Origin: Conexibacter sp. CPCC 206217
GTDB lineage: Bacteria; Actinomycetota; Thermoleophilia; Solirubrobacterales; Solirubrobacteraceae
Assembly (NCBI RefSeq): GCF_030646165.1
Contig: NZ_JAUTDO010000005.1
Location: forward strand, 544,884-608,883
Direction: 5' to 3'
Length of the DNA stretch: 64,000 nt
Shown here: one piece after another, positions 34,667-42,344 of the stretch
Numbering within the stretch: the first letter of the stretch is position 1
Layout: the number at the start of each line of letters is the position of its first letter
Notes under the pieces: generated by a model
Seen by the model: the letters and a program-made list of their open reading frames with translations, nothing else
The model's database searches: none
What the model was told of the DNA's origin: nothing
Position numbers and translations under genes: made by a program

Positions 34667-35695
34667 TCAATGAGCGATCTGCGGCGCGCTCGCAGCAGCC
34701 AGCGCGGCGAGCGCGGCGGCCTCCAGCGGGCGGCGCTGGGCGCCGTCGCGGACGGCTGCGAAGACCAGCCGCTTGACGGGGGTCTGGAGCGGGCGGGCCT
34801 GCGTATTCGCGTGCCGCTGCTGCAGCGACAGCTGCGGCACGAGCGCGACCGCGCTGCAGGCGTTCGCGAGCGCCTGGATCGCGGCGAAATCGGCGCTGCG
34901 CGCGACGACCCGCGGCGCGAACCCGGCCGCCGCGCACGCGCGCTCGACGACGCGGTCGCACGCGCTGCCGCGGTCGGGCAGGACCCACGGGCGGTCGGCG
35001 AGGGTGGCGAGGGGGATGGGGAGCGCGGCGGATGGGGCGGGGCCGGGGCGGTCGGGGTGGTCGGTCGGCGGCTCGTGGGCGGGTGGGGCGAAGGCGGCGG
35101 CGCGGTCGATCTGCTCGTGGGCGGGCGGGTCGAGCCCGGCGCCGCGGGCCTCCGGCGTGCGGTCGAGCGCGCCGACCAGCCGCAGCTCGTCCGCGAGCAG
35201 TTCGCGGCGGTGGATGCGGGCGTGGCGGCGGCGTTCGAGCAGGTCGTAGTCGTGCGCGACGACGACGTCGGCGCGCTGCTGCACGAGCAGGCGCAGCGCG
35301 TCGTCGGGATCAGCCTCGTCGATCTCCAGCACGAGGCCGGGCGTGCTGCGGGCGAGCGCCGCCGCGGCGCGCGGGACGAGCGTCTGCAGCGCGGTCGCGA
35401 ACGCCAGCAGCCGCACGGTTCCGCCGGGCTGCGCGGCGCGCGCGGCCAGCTCGGCCTCGGCCGCCTCCAGTTCTGCGCCGACGCGCTCGGCGACCTCCAC
35501 CAGCAACCGTCCCTCGGCCGTCAGCTCGACCCCGCGCCCGCGCCGCCGCAGCAGCTCGCTGCCGCTCTCGCGCTCCAGCGCCGTCAGCTGCTGGGAGACC
35601 GCCGAGGGGGTGTAGCCGAGCGCGCGAGCGGCACCGCTGATCGTGCCCGCGAGCGCGACCTCGCGCAGGATCCGCAGTCGGCGTACGTCGATCAT
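34667..35695 (-). CDS. LysR family transcriptional regulator
   Basis: A 342-residue LysR regulator. The winged helix is at residues 2-60 (LRILREVALAGTISGAARAL, SAVSQQLTALERESG). The effector domain follows, interrupted at about 180-225 by a low-complexity Pro/His/Asp-rich insertion not normal for the family, which usually has about 300 residues. It is divergent from the dapA-like gene with 75 bases between the starts, the classic LysR arrangement, so that gene is the likely target. Confidence 0.92.
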   Translation of the reverse strand: MIDVRRLRILREVALAGTISGAARALGYTPSAVSQQLTALERESGSELLRRRGRGVELTAEGRLLVEVAERVGAELEAAEAELAARAAQPGGTVRLLAFATALQTLVPRAAAALARSTPGLVLEIDEADPDDALRLLVQQRADVVVAHDYDLLERRRHARIHRRELLADELRLVGALDRTPEARGAGLDPPAHEQIDRAAAFAPPAHEPPTDHPDRPGPAPSAALPIPLATLADRPWVLPDRGSACDRVVERACAAAGFAPRVVARSADFAAIQALANACSAVALVPQLSLQQRHANTQARPLQTPVKRLVFAAVRDGAQRRPLEAAALAALAAASAPQIAH

Positions 35696-35770
35696 CCTTC
35701 AGTCAGGCTAACGGGTGGTGTGAGGAATCGTAAGTTGTGTTGGTGAGCATGGGGCGGGAGCATGAGGCGC

Positions 35771-36667
35771 ATGAGCACCATCACCGGTCTCCACATCCCA
35801 CTCGTGACCCCGTTCGACGCCGCCGGCCGCGTCGATCTCGCGGCGCTGGAACGGCTCGCCCACCACTGCCTCGGCAACGGCGCCGACGGGCTCGTCGCGC
35901 TCGGCACGACCGCTGAGGCGCCGACGTTGAGCGCGGCCGAGCAGGACGCGATCGTCGACTGCTGCGCCGCCGTCTGCACGGCCCGCGGGGTCCCGCTGAC
36001 CGTCGGCGCAGGCGGCAACGACACGGCGGCGGCCGTGCGCGAGGTCGAGCGGCGCTCCGCCCAGTCGGGCGTCGACGCGCTGCTGAGCGTCGTGCCGCCC
36101 TACTCGCGGCCCTCGACCGCCGGCGTCGTCGCGCACTTCGAGCGTCTCGCGGCGGCGAGCGCGGTCCCGCTGCTGGTCTACGAGGTCCCGCTGCGGACGG
36201 GAATCCGCCTCGGCAGCGCGGCGCTGCTGGAGCTGCATGCCGCCGCACCGACGATCGCGGGCGTGAAGCTCGCGGTTGCGGCGTTCGACGACGACGCGCT
36301 GGAGCTGCTCGCCGCGGCGCCGCCGTCGTTCGCGGTGCTGGCGGGCGAGGACCAGCAGATCTTCAGCATCGCCGCGGCCGGCGGCAGCGGTGCGATCGCC
36401 GCGGCGGCGCATTGCGAGACGGCTCGCTTCGCGGCGCTGCTGAGCGCCGTCGAGCGGGGTGAGTTGGCTTCGGCGCGAGCGCACGCCTGGGCGCTGCGCC
36501 CGCTCGTCCGCGCGCTGTTCGCCGAGCCGAACCCGGCGGTGATCAAGGCGATGCTGCACGCCGAAGGCCTGATTCCGACGGCGGACGTCCGCCTCCCCCT
36601 CACGCGCGCCTCGCGCGTGGCGGTGGAAGCGGCGACCACGGCGCTCGCCCCGCACATCCCCGCCTGA
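35771..36667 (+). CDS. dihydrodipicolinate synthase family protein (DapA-like)
   Basis: A 298-residue class I aldolase of the DapA/NAL family. Schiff-base Lys166 (GVKLAVA), Tyr137 (LLVYEVPLRTG) and the phosphate/keto-acid loop GTTAEAPTL at 45-53 are present. Canonical VPPYYNKP reads VPPYSRPS. These changes and the lone LysR neighbour suggest either lysine biosynthesis or a catabolic pyruvate aldolase. Start 35771 was preferred to the ATG at 35762, whose GGGAG is too close. Confidence 0.88.
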   Translation: MSTITGLHIPLVTPFDAAGRVDLAALERLAHHCLGNGADGLVALGTTAEAPTLSAAEQDAIVDCCAAVCTARGVPLTVGAGGNDTAAAVREVERRSAQSGVDALLSVVPPYSRPSTAGVVAHFERLAAASAVPLLVYEVPLRTGIRLGSAALLELHAAAPTIAGVKLAVAAFDDDALELLAAAPPSFAVLAGEDQQIFSIAAAGGSGAIAAAAHCETARFAALLSAVERGELASARAHAWALRPLVRALFAEPNPAVIKAMLHAEGLIPTADVRLPLTRASRVAVEAATTALAPHIPA

Positions 36668-36672
36668 AGGGG

Positions 36673-36717
36673 GGACCGCAGGTTTGCTGCGGGAGAGCGG
36701 GAGCAAGCCTGCGGTCC
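36673..36717 (+). terminator. hairpin terminator after dapA-like gene
   Basis: GGACCGCAGGTTTGCT (36673-36688) pairs with AGCAAGCCTGCGGTCC (36702-36717), 15 of 16 standard pairs plus one G-U, with a 13-base loop. It begins 5 bases after the stop. There is no U-run. Confidence 0.75.
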
Positions 36718-36786
36718 TCGGGGCGAGCGCGCGCGGGACGCGACCGCTCGTCTGCAAATTGTTCCGAACACCGGGACACTGGAACG

Positions 36787-36888
36787 ATGATCGAGCGGAC
36801 GTCGGTGCGCCATCTCGTCTCCGCCGCGATCTTCGCCACCTACCTGCTGTGGCTGTGGCTCGGGATGCGCCGCGGCGGCATCTCCTAG
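36787..36888 (+). CDS. possible small membrane protein, 33 residues
   Basis: A short frame from ATG 36787 to TAG encodes MIERTSVRHLV, then a hydrophobic stretch SAAIFATYLLWLWLG, then MRRGGIS. This is one transmembrane helix with basic flanks. Its stop overlaps the stop of the convergent LLM oxidoreductase gene. The ribosome site (TGGA) is weak. I do not recognise a family; it may be real or chance. Confidence 0.35.
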   Translation: MIERTSVRHLVSAAIFATYLLWLWLGMRRGGIS

Positions 36889-37925
36889 CCCAGCACCAGC
36901 TCCGCCGCCGTGCGCACCGTCGCCGCGTCGCCGCCGATCAGCAGCGTCGTGACGATCGACTCGCGCCACGCCTCGAGGTCGTGCTTGATCTTGTCCTTCG
37001 GTCCGATCAGCGACAGCGCCTCGATCAGCTCCTGCGGGATCGCGGCGCCGGCCTCGGCCTTCTTGCCCGACAGGTACAGCTCCTGGACCTCGTCGACCAT
37101 CGCCTCGTAACCCATCCGGATCGCGACGTTGGCGTGGAAGTTCCTGCCCTTTGCGCCCATCCCGCCGAAATAGAGCGCGTAGAACGGGCGCAGGTAGTCG
37201 GCCGCCTGCGCGACGTCGTCGGTGACGATGAACGGGACCGTCGCGCAGACCTCGAAGTCGTCGTAGGAGCGGCGCGCGCCGTCGCGCGCGAAGCCCGCGT
37301 CGAGCGACTCGCGGTACATCTGCTCGTGCTCGGGCGCGAACAGCATCGCGAACCAGCCGTCGCACAACTCGGCCGCGAGCGCGATGTTCTTCGGCCCCTC
37401 GGCCCCGAGGTAGATCGGGATCTCTCTGCGCAGCGGGTGGATCGACGCCTTCAGCGGCTTCGCGAGGCCGGTTCCGTCCGGCAGCGGCAGCGGGTAGAAG
37501 GGGCCGTCGTTGGTGACCGGCGCCTCGCGCGCCCACACGTCGCGCAGGATCCCGATGTACTCCCGCGTGCGTGCGAGCGGCTTCTCGAAGGGCATCCCGT
37601 ACCAGCCCTCGACGACCTGCGGCCCTGACACGCCGAGGCCGAGCACGAAGCGCCCGCCGCAGAGATGGTCGAGCGTCATCGCGGACATCGCCGTCATCGT
37701 CGGCTGGCGTGCCGAGATCTGCGTGATGCCGGTGCCGAGCTTGAGCCGTCTCGTCTGGGCGCCCCACCACGCGAGCGGCGTGAGGCCGTCGGAGCCGTAC
37801 GCCTCGGCGGTCCAGATCGAGTCGAGCCCGAGCTCCTCCGCGGCCGCGACCGACTCCGTCACGCCCGGCGGCGGCCCGGCCGCCCAGTAGCCGGTGTTGA
37901 GTCCGAGCTTCAGCTCACCCGCCAT
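36885..37925 (-). CDS. LLM class F420-dependent oxidoreductase
   Basis: A 346-residue luciferase-like monooxygenase-fold protein: LGLNTGYWAAGPPPGVTESV, LGLDSIWTAEAYGSDGLTPL then AWWGAQTRRLKLGTGI, and FVLGLGVSGPQVVEGWYG. This is the actinobacterial F420-dependent group (MER-like). A GAGGAGGCACG ribosome site precedes the ATG. It reduces or oxidises an unknown organic substrate with coenzyme F420. The upstream lipoprotein gene on the same strand is separated by a terminator hairpin. Confidence 0.92.
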   Translation of the reverse strand: MAGELKLGLNTGYWAAGPPPGVTESVAAAEELGLDSIWTAEAYGSDGLTPLAWWGAQTRRLKLGTGITQISARQPTMTAMSAMTLDHLCGGRFVLGLGVSGPQVVEGWYGMPFEKPLARTREYIGILRDVWAREAPVTNDGPFYPLPLPDGTGLAKPLKASIHPLRREIPIYLGAEGPKNIALAAELCDGWFAMLFAPEHEQMYRESLDAGFARDGARRSYDDFEVCATVPFIVTDDVAQAADYLRPFYALYFGGMGAKGRNFHANVAIRMGYEAMVDEVQELYLSGKKAEAGAAIPQELIEALSLIGPKDKIKHDLEAWRESIVTTLLIGGDAATVRTAAELVLG

Positions 37926-37970
37926 CGTGCCTCCTCAGGGTTCATCGAGCGCCGGACGCTATCCGACGGG

Positions 37971-37990
37971 GACTGGCTGGAGAGCCAGTC
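37971..37990 (-). terminator. hairpin terminator downstream of lipoprotein gene
   Basis: GACTGGCT-GGAG-AGCCAGTC is a perfect 8-bp stem with a tetraloop. It sits 52 bases after the stop of the minus-strand lipoprotein gene and before the LLM gene start, so it likely separates their transcripts. Confidence 0.65.
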
Positions 37991-38042
37991 GACGCTCGTC
38001 GAAGCGCGTCGAGCCGGCGCGATCCGCCCGGCGCGCGCTCGC

Positions 38043-38546
38043 TCAGCGCCGCGGCGAGTAGACGACGCGCTCGACCTGGATCTGGTGCTGCCCGTGGCTG
38101 CCGGGGTAGACCGGCCCGGCGCCGGCCGCCCAGTCGCCGACGCGCGGATCGCGCTTCGGTCGCAGGTCCCTGTTGATGTCGAGCACCGAGATCCCGGGGA
38201 ACGTGATCGACCCGCCCGCGAGGATCAGGTGCAGGTCCCCGTCGCCGTCGGGATCGAGCGACTCCAGCGCGATCACGGTCCCCTGCGCGGTGCTGCAGTT
38301 GCCGGCGTCCGCGGCGCATCTCGGCGCGGCCGGCCGCTGCGCCGCCGCGCGTCTGGCAGCTCTCTCGCGCGGGGTCGGCGGGAGGTCGGCGGGGTGGGCG
38401 GGGAGCGGCGGGTCGTCGCCGGACGCGCGGCCGCCGGACGAGCCGCCACAACCTGCGAGCGCGCTGACGGCGAGCAGCGCGGCAGCGACGACGGCCGCCG
38501 CGACGAGGAGCGCATGCAGGGAGGGGATGACGGTGGCGCGCCGCAT
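38043..38546 (-). CDS. putative secreted lipoprotein, function unknown
   Basis: A 167-residue protein with a lipoprotein signal: MRRATVIPSL, a long hydrophobic core and lipobox ALAGC with Cys33, then a Gly/Ser and Pro/Arg-rich linker. The folded part (about 95-167) contains GTVIALESLDPDGDGDLHLI, LAGGSITFPGISVLDINRDL and a final HGQHQIQVERVVYSPRR. The repeated Asp-Gly region could bind calcium or be a simple OB-like domain. I do not recognise the family. Confidence 0.7.
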   Translation of the reverse strand: MRRATVIPSLHALLVAAAVVAAALLAVSALAGCGGSSGGRASGDDPPLPAHPADLPPTPRERAARRAAAQRPAAPRCAADAGNCSTAQGTVIALESLDPDGDGDLHLILAGGSITFPGISVLDINRDLRPKRDPRVGDWAAGAGPVYPGSHGQHQIQVERVVYSPRR

Positions 38547-38586
38547 TGCCCGACGACCGTAGCGGCTCGCTCGGTAGGCTCGCCCG

Positions 38587-39054
38587 ATGGCCGGCAGAGC
38601 GACACCGGCGACGCGCGTGGCGCAGCAGGCGCGCGTCGACCACAGACTGCACGAGTACACGCACGACCCGTCCGCCGACTCCTACGCGCTGGAGGCGGCG
38701 GAGGCGCTGGCGCTCGATCCGGCGCGCGTCTTCAAGACGCTCGTCGTCGACCGCGACGGCGCGCTCACGGTCTGCATCGTGCCGGCCGGCGGCACGCTCG
38801 ACCTGCGCGCGCTCGGCAAGCGCGCCGCGATGGCGCCGACCGATCGCGCCGAGAAGGTCACCGGCTACGTCGCGGGCGGGATCTCGCCGCTCGGCCAGCG
38901 GCGCGCGCTGCCGACGCTGCTGGACGACAGCGCGCTCGCGTTCGAGACGATCTTCGTCAGCGCCGGCCGGCGCGGGCTGGAGATCGAACTGGCGCCGGCC
39001 GACCTGATCGCGCTCACGCGCGCCGAGACGCTGACGCTGCGGCGCGGGGCCTGA
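38587..39054 (+). CDS. ybaK: YbaK/EbsC-type Cys-tRNA(Pro) deacylase
   Basis: A 155-residue YbaK-fold protein with the family pattern ARVDHRLHEYTHDP at the start, ALDPARVFKTLVVD with the key Lys, and GYVAGGISPLGQRRALPTLLD. Members hydrolyse Cys-tRNA(Pro) made in error by prolyl-tRNA synthetase. It is divergent from the lipoprotein gene and lies 38 bases upstream of the Mrp operon, with no obvious functional link. Confidence 0.92.
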   Translation: MAGRATPATRVAQQARVDHRLHEYTHDPSADSYALEAAEALALDPARVFKTLVVDRDGALTVCIVPAGGTLDLRALGKRAAMAPTDRAEKVTGYVAGGISPLGQRRALPTLLDDSALAFETIFVSAGRRGLEIELAPADLIALTRAETLTLRRGA

Positions 39055-39092
39055 CACCCGCCCAACCGCCGCGCCGGGTAGGTTCCAGGGGC

Positions 39093-41438
39093 GTGCCGGC
39101 GCCCCTCAGACCATCAGCACACGCTCCGCCGCGAGACCCGCTCGCCTGGACCGTGACGCTGCTCGCGCTCGCAGCGTTCGCGGCCAGCTTCGTGCTCTGG
39201 AGAAGCGGCGGCTTCGCGCTCGACGTGCCGTGGGCGCAGCAGTACGACCTCCGCCTGCACGTCGACTTCGACGGCCTCGCGGCGCTCTACGCGCTGCTGG
39301 CGACGGGCGTCGGCGCCGCCGTCTTCGCGTACGCGACCGCCTACCTGCCGCTGCACCTCGAGCACCAGACGCGCCCGGCGCGCGACCGTTGGCGCTTCTG
39401 GCCGTGGATGGGGCTGTTCACCGCCTCGATGGTCGGGCTCGCGATGGCGCAGGACCTGATTTTGCTGTTCGTCCTGTTCGACCTGACCGCCGTCTGCTCG
39501 TACTTCCTGATCGGCTTCGACCGCCAGGAGCGCGCCTCGCGCCTCGCCGCGCTGATGGCGCTGCTGGTGACCGGCGTCGGCGCCGTCGCGCTGCTGATCG
39601 GCGCGGTCGTGCTGTACGTCGACCACAGCACCTTCTCGATCCCCGAGCTGTCGCGGATCCTCGAAGGCGCTGGCGATCCCTCGACCGGCACGACCGTCGC
39701 CGTCGCGTTGATCACCGTCGCGGCGCTGGCGAAGTCGGCGCAGGTGCCGCTGCACTTCTGGCTGCCGCGCGCGATGGCGGCGCCGACGCCCGTCTCCGCC
39801 TACCTGCACTCGGCCGCGATGGTCGCCGCCGGCGTGCTCGTGATCGGCCGTTGCTACCAGCTGATCGAGGTCTCGCAGGTCGTGCTCGACGGGCTGCTCG
39901 TCGTCGGGCTCGCGTCGATCGCGATCGGCGGCGCGATATCGCTCACGCGCGACGGCTTCAAGCAGGTGCTCGCGTACTCGACGATCTCGCAGTACGGCTA
40001 CGTCGTCGCGCTCTACGGGATCGGCGGCAGAGCCGGCGCGGGCGCCGCCGCGTTCTACGTCGTCGCGCACGCGCTCGCGAAGTCGGCGCTGTTCCTGACG
40101 GCCGGCGCGGTCACGATGGCGACCGGCTCCAGACGCCTGTCGCAGGTCGGCGGTCTGTGGCGCGAACTGCCCGTGCTGGCTGCGGCGAGCGCCGTCGCCG
40201 CCGCGACGCTGAGCGCGCTGCCGCTGACGATCGGCTTCTTCAAGGACGAGCTGTTCTTCCACGCCGCCGCCGGCCGCTCGACCGCGCTCGGGATCCTCGC
40301 CGTCGTCGCCGCCGGGCTGACGTTCGCCTACACGTGGCGCTTCTGGAGCGGGATCTTCCTGGGGCCGCGCCCGCTCGTCTCGACCGCGACCGGGGGGCCC
40401 GCCAAGCCCGCCGCGCTCAGCCCGCTCCCGTCCCTCCTCGTCGCCCCGATCGCCGTCCTCTCCCTGCTCGCCTGCTTCGGCGGCGTGATCGTCAAGCCGT
40501 TCGCCGACCTTGCGAGCGACGCCGCGACGGCGACGCTCGGGCACCACGCCGCGGTCCATCCGGCCTACCACCTCGACACGCGCACGGAGAACCTGATGGC
40601 GCTCGCCGCCTGGGCGCTCGGAGCGCTGCTGCTGGCGACGCCGAAGCTGTGGGGGCCGGCCGCGCGGGCGCTCTCGCGCGCTGGCGAGCGGGCCGGGCCG
40701 AGCGCCCTCTACGAGCGCGGGCTGAGCGGCCTCAACCGCGTCTCGACCATGCTGCACGACGTCGAGGTGCGCGACCTGCGCAGCCGCGTCGCCGCGGTCC
40801 TGCTGCCGGGCGGGATCCTCGTCGCGCTCGGCTTCGCCGCCACGCCGACCGCCGGCGCGTTCGTGGTCGGCAGCGTGCGCGGCACCGACCTGCTCGTCGT
40901 CGCGCTGCTGGCGCTCGTCGCGGTCGCGGCGATCGTCGTCACGGCGACCCACCAGCACGTCTCGCTCGTCGTCTCGCTCGCGGTCGTCGGACTCGGTCTG
41001 GCGGTCGTCTACGCGCTGCTCGGCGCGCCCGACGTGGCGCTCGTGGCGATGCTCGTCGAGACCGTCATCACGCTCGTCTTCCTCGCGATCGTCGCCTACG
41101 CCCCGCGCGGCGAGCGGCCGACGGCGAGCGAGCAGGAGGGGACCGCGTCGCAGCCGCAGCGCCGCCGCCATCCGAGCCGCAGCTGGCGCGATCCGCTGAT
41201 CGGCGCGGTCGCCGGCGCCGCCGCGTTCCTCGTCGTGTGGGCGTCGCTGTCGCGCCCGGCCGCGACCGAGCGGGTCGTCAGCGAGCAGATCCGGCTGACC
41301 CCGGAGGCACACGGCAGAGACGTCGTGACGGTGATCCTGGCCGACTTCCGCGGGCTCGACACGATGGTCGAGATCACCGTCATCGGCGTCGCCGTCTTCG
41401 GCGTGATCGCGCTGCTGCGCAAGGGGCGCAACTGGTGA
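39093..41438 (+). CDS. mrpA: Na+/H+ antiporter subunit A (MrpA)
   Basis: A 781-residue membrane protein. The NuoL-like core has LILLFVLFDLTAVCSYFLIG, KSAQVPLHFWLPRAMAAPTP then VSAYLHSA, and GFKQVLAYSTISQYGYV; the C-terminal part holds an MbhD/MbhE-like region ending VILADFRGLDTMVEIT. The core carries the Glu/Lys/His residues of proton translocation. The GTG at 39093 (VPAPLRP) is the chosen start; no better codon lies between it and the first helix. First gene of mrpABCDEFG; its TGA overlaps the GTG of mrpB. Confidence 0.93.
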   Translation: MPAPLRPSAHAPPRDPLAWTVTLLALAAFAASFVLWRSGGFALDVPWAQQYDLRLHVDFDGLAALYALLATGVGAAVFAYATAYLPLHLEHQTRPARDRWRFWPWMGLFTASMVGLAMAQDLILLFVLFDLTAVCSYFLIGFDRQERASRLAALMALLVTGVGAVALLIGAVVLYVDHSTFSIPELSRILEGAGDPSTGTTVAVALITVAALAKSAQVPLHFWLPRAMAAPTPVSAYLHSAAMVAAGVLVIGRCYQLIEVSQVVLDGLLVVGLASIAIGGAISLTRDGFKQVLAYSTISQYGYVVALYGIGGRAGAGAAAFYVVAHALAKSALFLTAGAVTMATGSRRLSQVGGLWRELPVLAAASAVAAATLSALPLTIGFFKDELFFHAAAGRSTALGILAVVAAGLTFAYTWRFWSGIFLGPRPLVSTATGGPAKPAALSPLPSLLVAPIAVLSLLACFGGVIVKPFADLASDAATATLGHHAAVHPAYHLDTRTENLMALAAWALGALLLATPKLWGPAARALSRAGERAGPSALYERGLSGLNRVSTMLHDVEVRDLRSRVAAVLLPGGILVALGFAATPTAGAFVVGSVRGTDLLVVALLALVAVAAIVVTATHQHVSLVVSLAVVGLGLAVVYALLGAPDVALVAMLVETVITLVFLAIVAYAPRGERPTASEQEGTASQPQRRRHPSRSWRDPLIGAVAGAAAFLVVWASLSRPAATERVVSEQIRLTPEAHGRDVVTVILADFRGLDTMVEITVIGVAVFGVIALLRKGRNW

Positions 41439-41881
41439 GCATCCTGACCGAAGCGGTCGCCCGTCTGCTGCTCGCGCCGGCGCTGATGGTCGCCGCCGCG
41501 ATGCTCGTGAAGGGCTACGCCGACGTCGGCGACGGCTTCAGCGCCGCGGTCGTCGTGACGCTCGCGGTCGCGCTGCAGTACCTCGTGCTCGGCGCCAGAC
41601 GGACCGAGGAGGAGATCCCGCTGCTGCGCCACGCGCCGCGCGCGGCGATCGCCGGCCTGCTGATCGCGCTCGCGTCCGGCTTCTTCCCGCTGCTGTGGGG
41701 CGACCCCGTCTTCACGCACGCGCCGGGCGTCGGCGACAGACCGATCCACATCGGCAGACTCGAGCTGATGACGCCGGTGCTGTTCGACGTCGGCGTCTTC
41801 CTGCTCGTCGCGGGCGCGCTGATCGCGCTGATCCACCACCTGGCGGAGCCGCCGGAGCTGGAGGAGGAGGGGCTCTCATGA
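41435..41881 (+). CDS. mrpB: Na+/H+ antiporter subunit B (MrpB/MnhB)
   Basis: A 148-residue protein with four hydrophobic segments. The block PALMVAAAMLVKGYADVGDG then FSAAVVV corresponds to the MnhB HxxPGGGF region in degenerate form. The GTG start lies in GGTGA with the mrpA stop. The end LEEEGLS overlaps mrpC as ATGA. It is part of the small-subunit module of the Mrp complex. Confidence 0.88.
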   Translation: MSILTEAVARLLLAPALMVAAAMLVKGYADVGDGFSAAVVVTLAVALQYLVLGARRTEEEIPLLRHAPRAAIAGLLIALASGFFPLLWGDPVFTHAPGVGDRPIHIGRLELMTPVLFDVGVFLLVAGALIALIHHLAEPPELEEEGLS

Positions 41882-42288
41882 CGCTGATCTTCGCGATCGC
41901 CGCGGCGGTCGTCTTCGGCTGCGGCGCGTACCTCGTGCTGACGAACGACCTCGTGCGCGTCGTCGCGGGGATGGTGCTGATCTCGCAGTCGGCCGTGCTG
42001 GTCGTGATCGCCTCCGGGCTGACGCGCGGCGACGCGCCGATCCTGCCGAGCGGCGACAAGCAGCCGAGCGACCCGCTCGTGCAGGCGATGGCGCTGACCG
42101 CGATCGTGATCGGCCTCGCCGTGACCGCGCTGCTGCTGGCGATAGTCGCGCGCGTGCGGGCGACGCTGCGCTCGCTGGAGGTCAGAGAGCTGGCGCGCGA
42201 CGAGGCCGAGCACACGACCGCCGTCGAGCGCTCGCTCGACGAGATGTACGAGCGGCTCGATCCGGGCGAAGCGGGGGAGGAGCAGTGA
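41878..42288 (+). CDS. mrpC: Na+/H+ antiporter subunit C (MrpC, NuoK-like)
   Basis: A 136-residue NuoK-like subunit with three helices (LIFAIAAAVVFGCGAYLVLT, VVAGMVLISQSAVLVVIASG, LVQAMALTAIVIGLAVTALLL). The DPLVQAMALTAIVIG motif with its proline-free ALTAIVI is the family hallmark. A charged C-terminal tail of about 35 residues follows. The stop is TGATG with a small bridging frame. Confidence 0.93.
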   Translation: MTLIFAIAAAVVFGCGAYLVLTNDLVRVVAGMVLISQSAVLVVIASGLTRGDAPILPSGDKQPSDPLVQAMALTAIVIGLAVTALLLAIVARVRATLRSLEVRELARDEAEHTTAVERSLDEMYERLDPGEAGEEQ

Positions 42289-42344
42289 TGCGCGTGCTCA
42301 GCTCGCGCCAGCCTGCGCGTGCGACGGCGGGAGCCTCGCGATGA
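42288..42344 (+). CDS. bridging mini-ORF between mrpC and mrpD (18 residues)
   Basis: The mrpC stop forms TGATG with this ATG, and the frame (MRVLSSRQPARATAGASR) ends in ATGA with the mrpD start. It therefore fills the only gap between the two genes exactly. GGAGGAG lies just upstream inside mrpC. It probably keeps ribosomes moving from mrpC to mrpD rather than making a working peptide; chance is possible. Confidence 0.4.
   Translation: MRVLSSRQPARATAGASR

Noticed and set aside
37665..39092. Long forward frame continuous with mrpA from 37665
   Set aside because: It crosses the antisense LLM and lipoprotein genes and the ybaK gene. MrpA homology starts only near 39150, so the GTG at 39093 was used.
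39114..41312. A 732-codon minus-strand frame antisense to mrpA
   Set aside because: mrpA has strong family motifs along its whole length; the antisense frame is charged and without domains.
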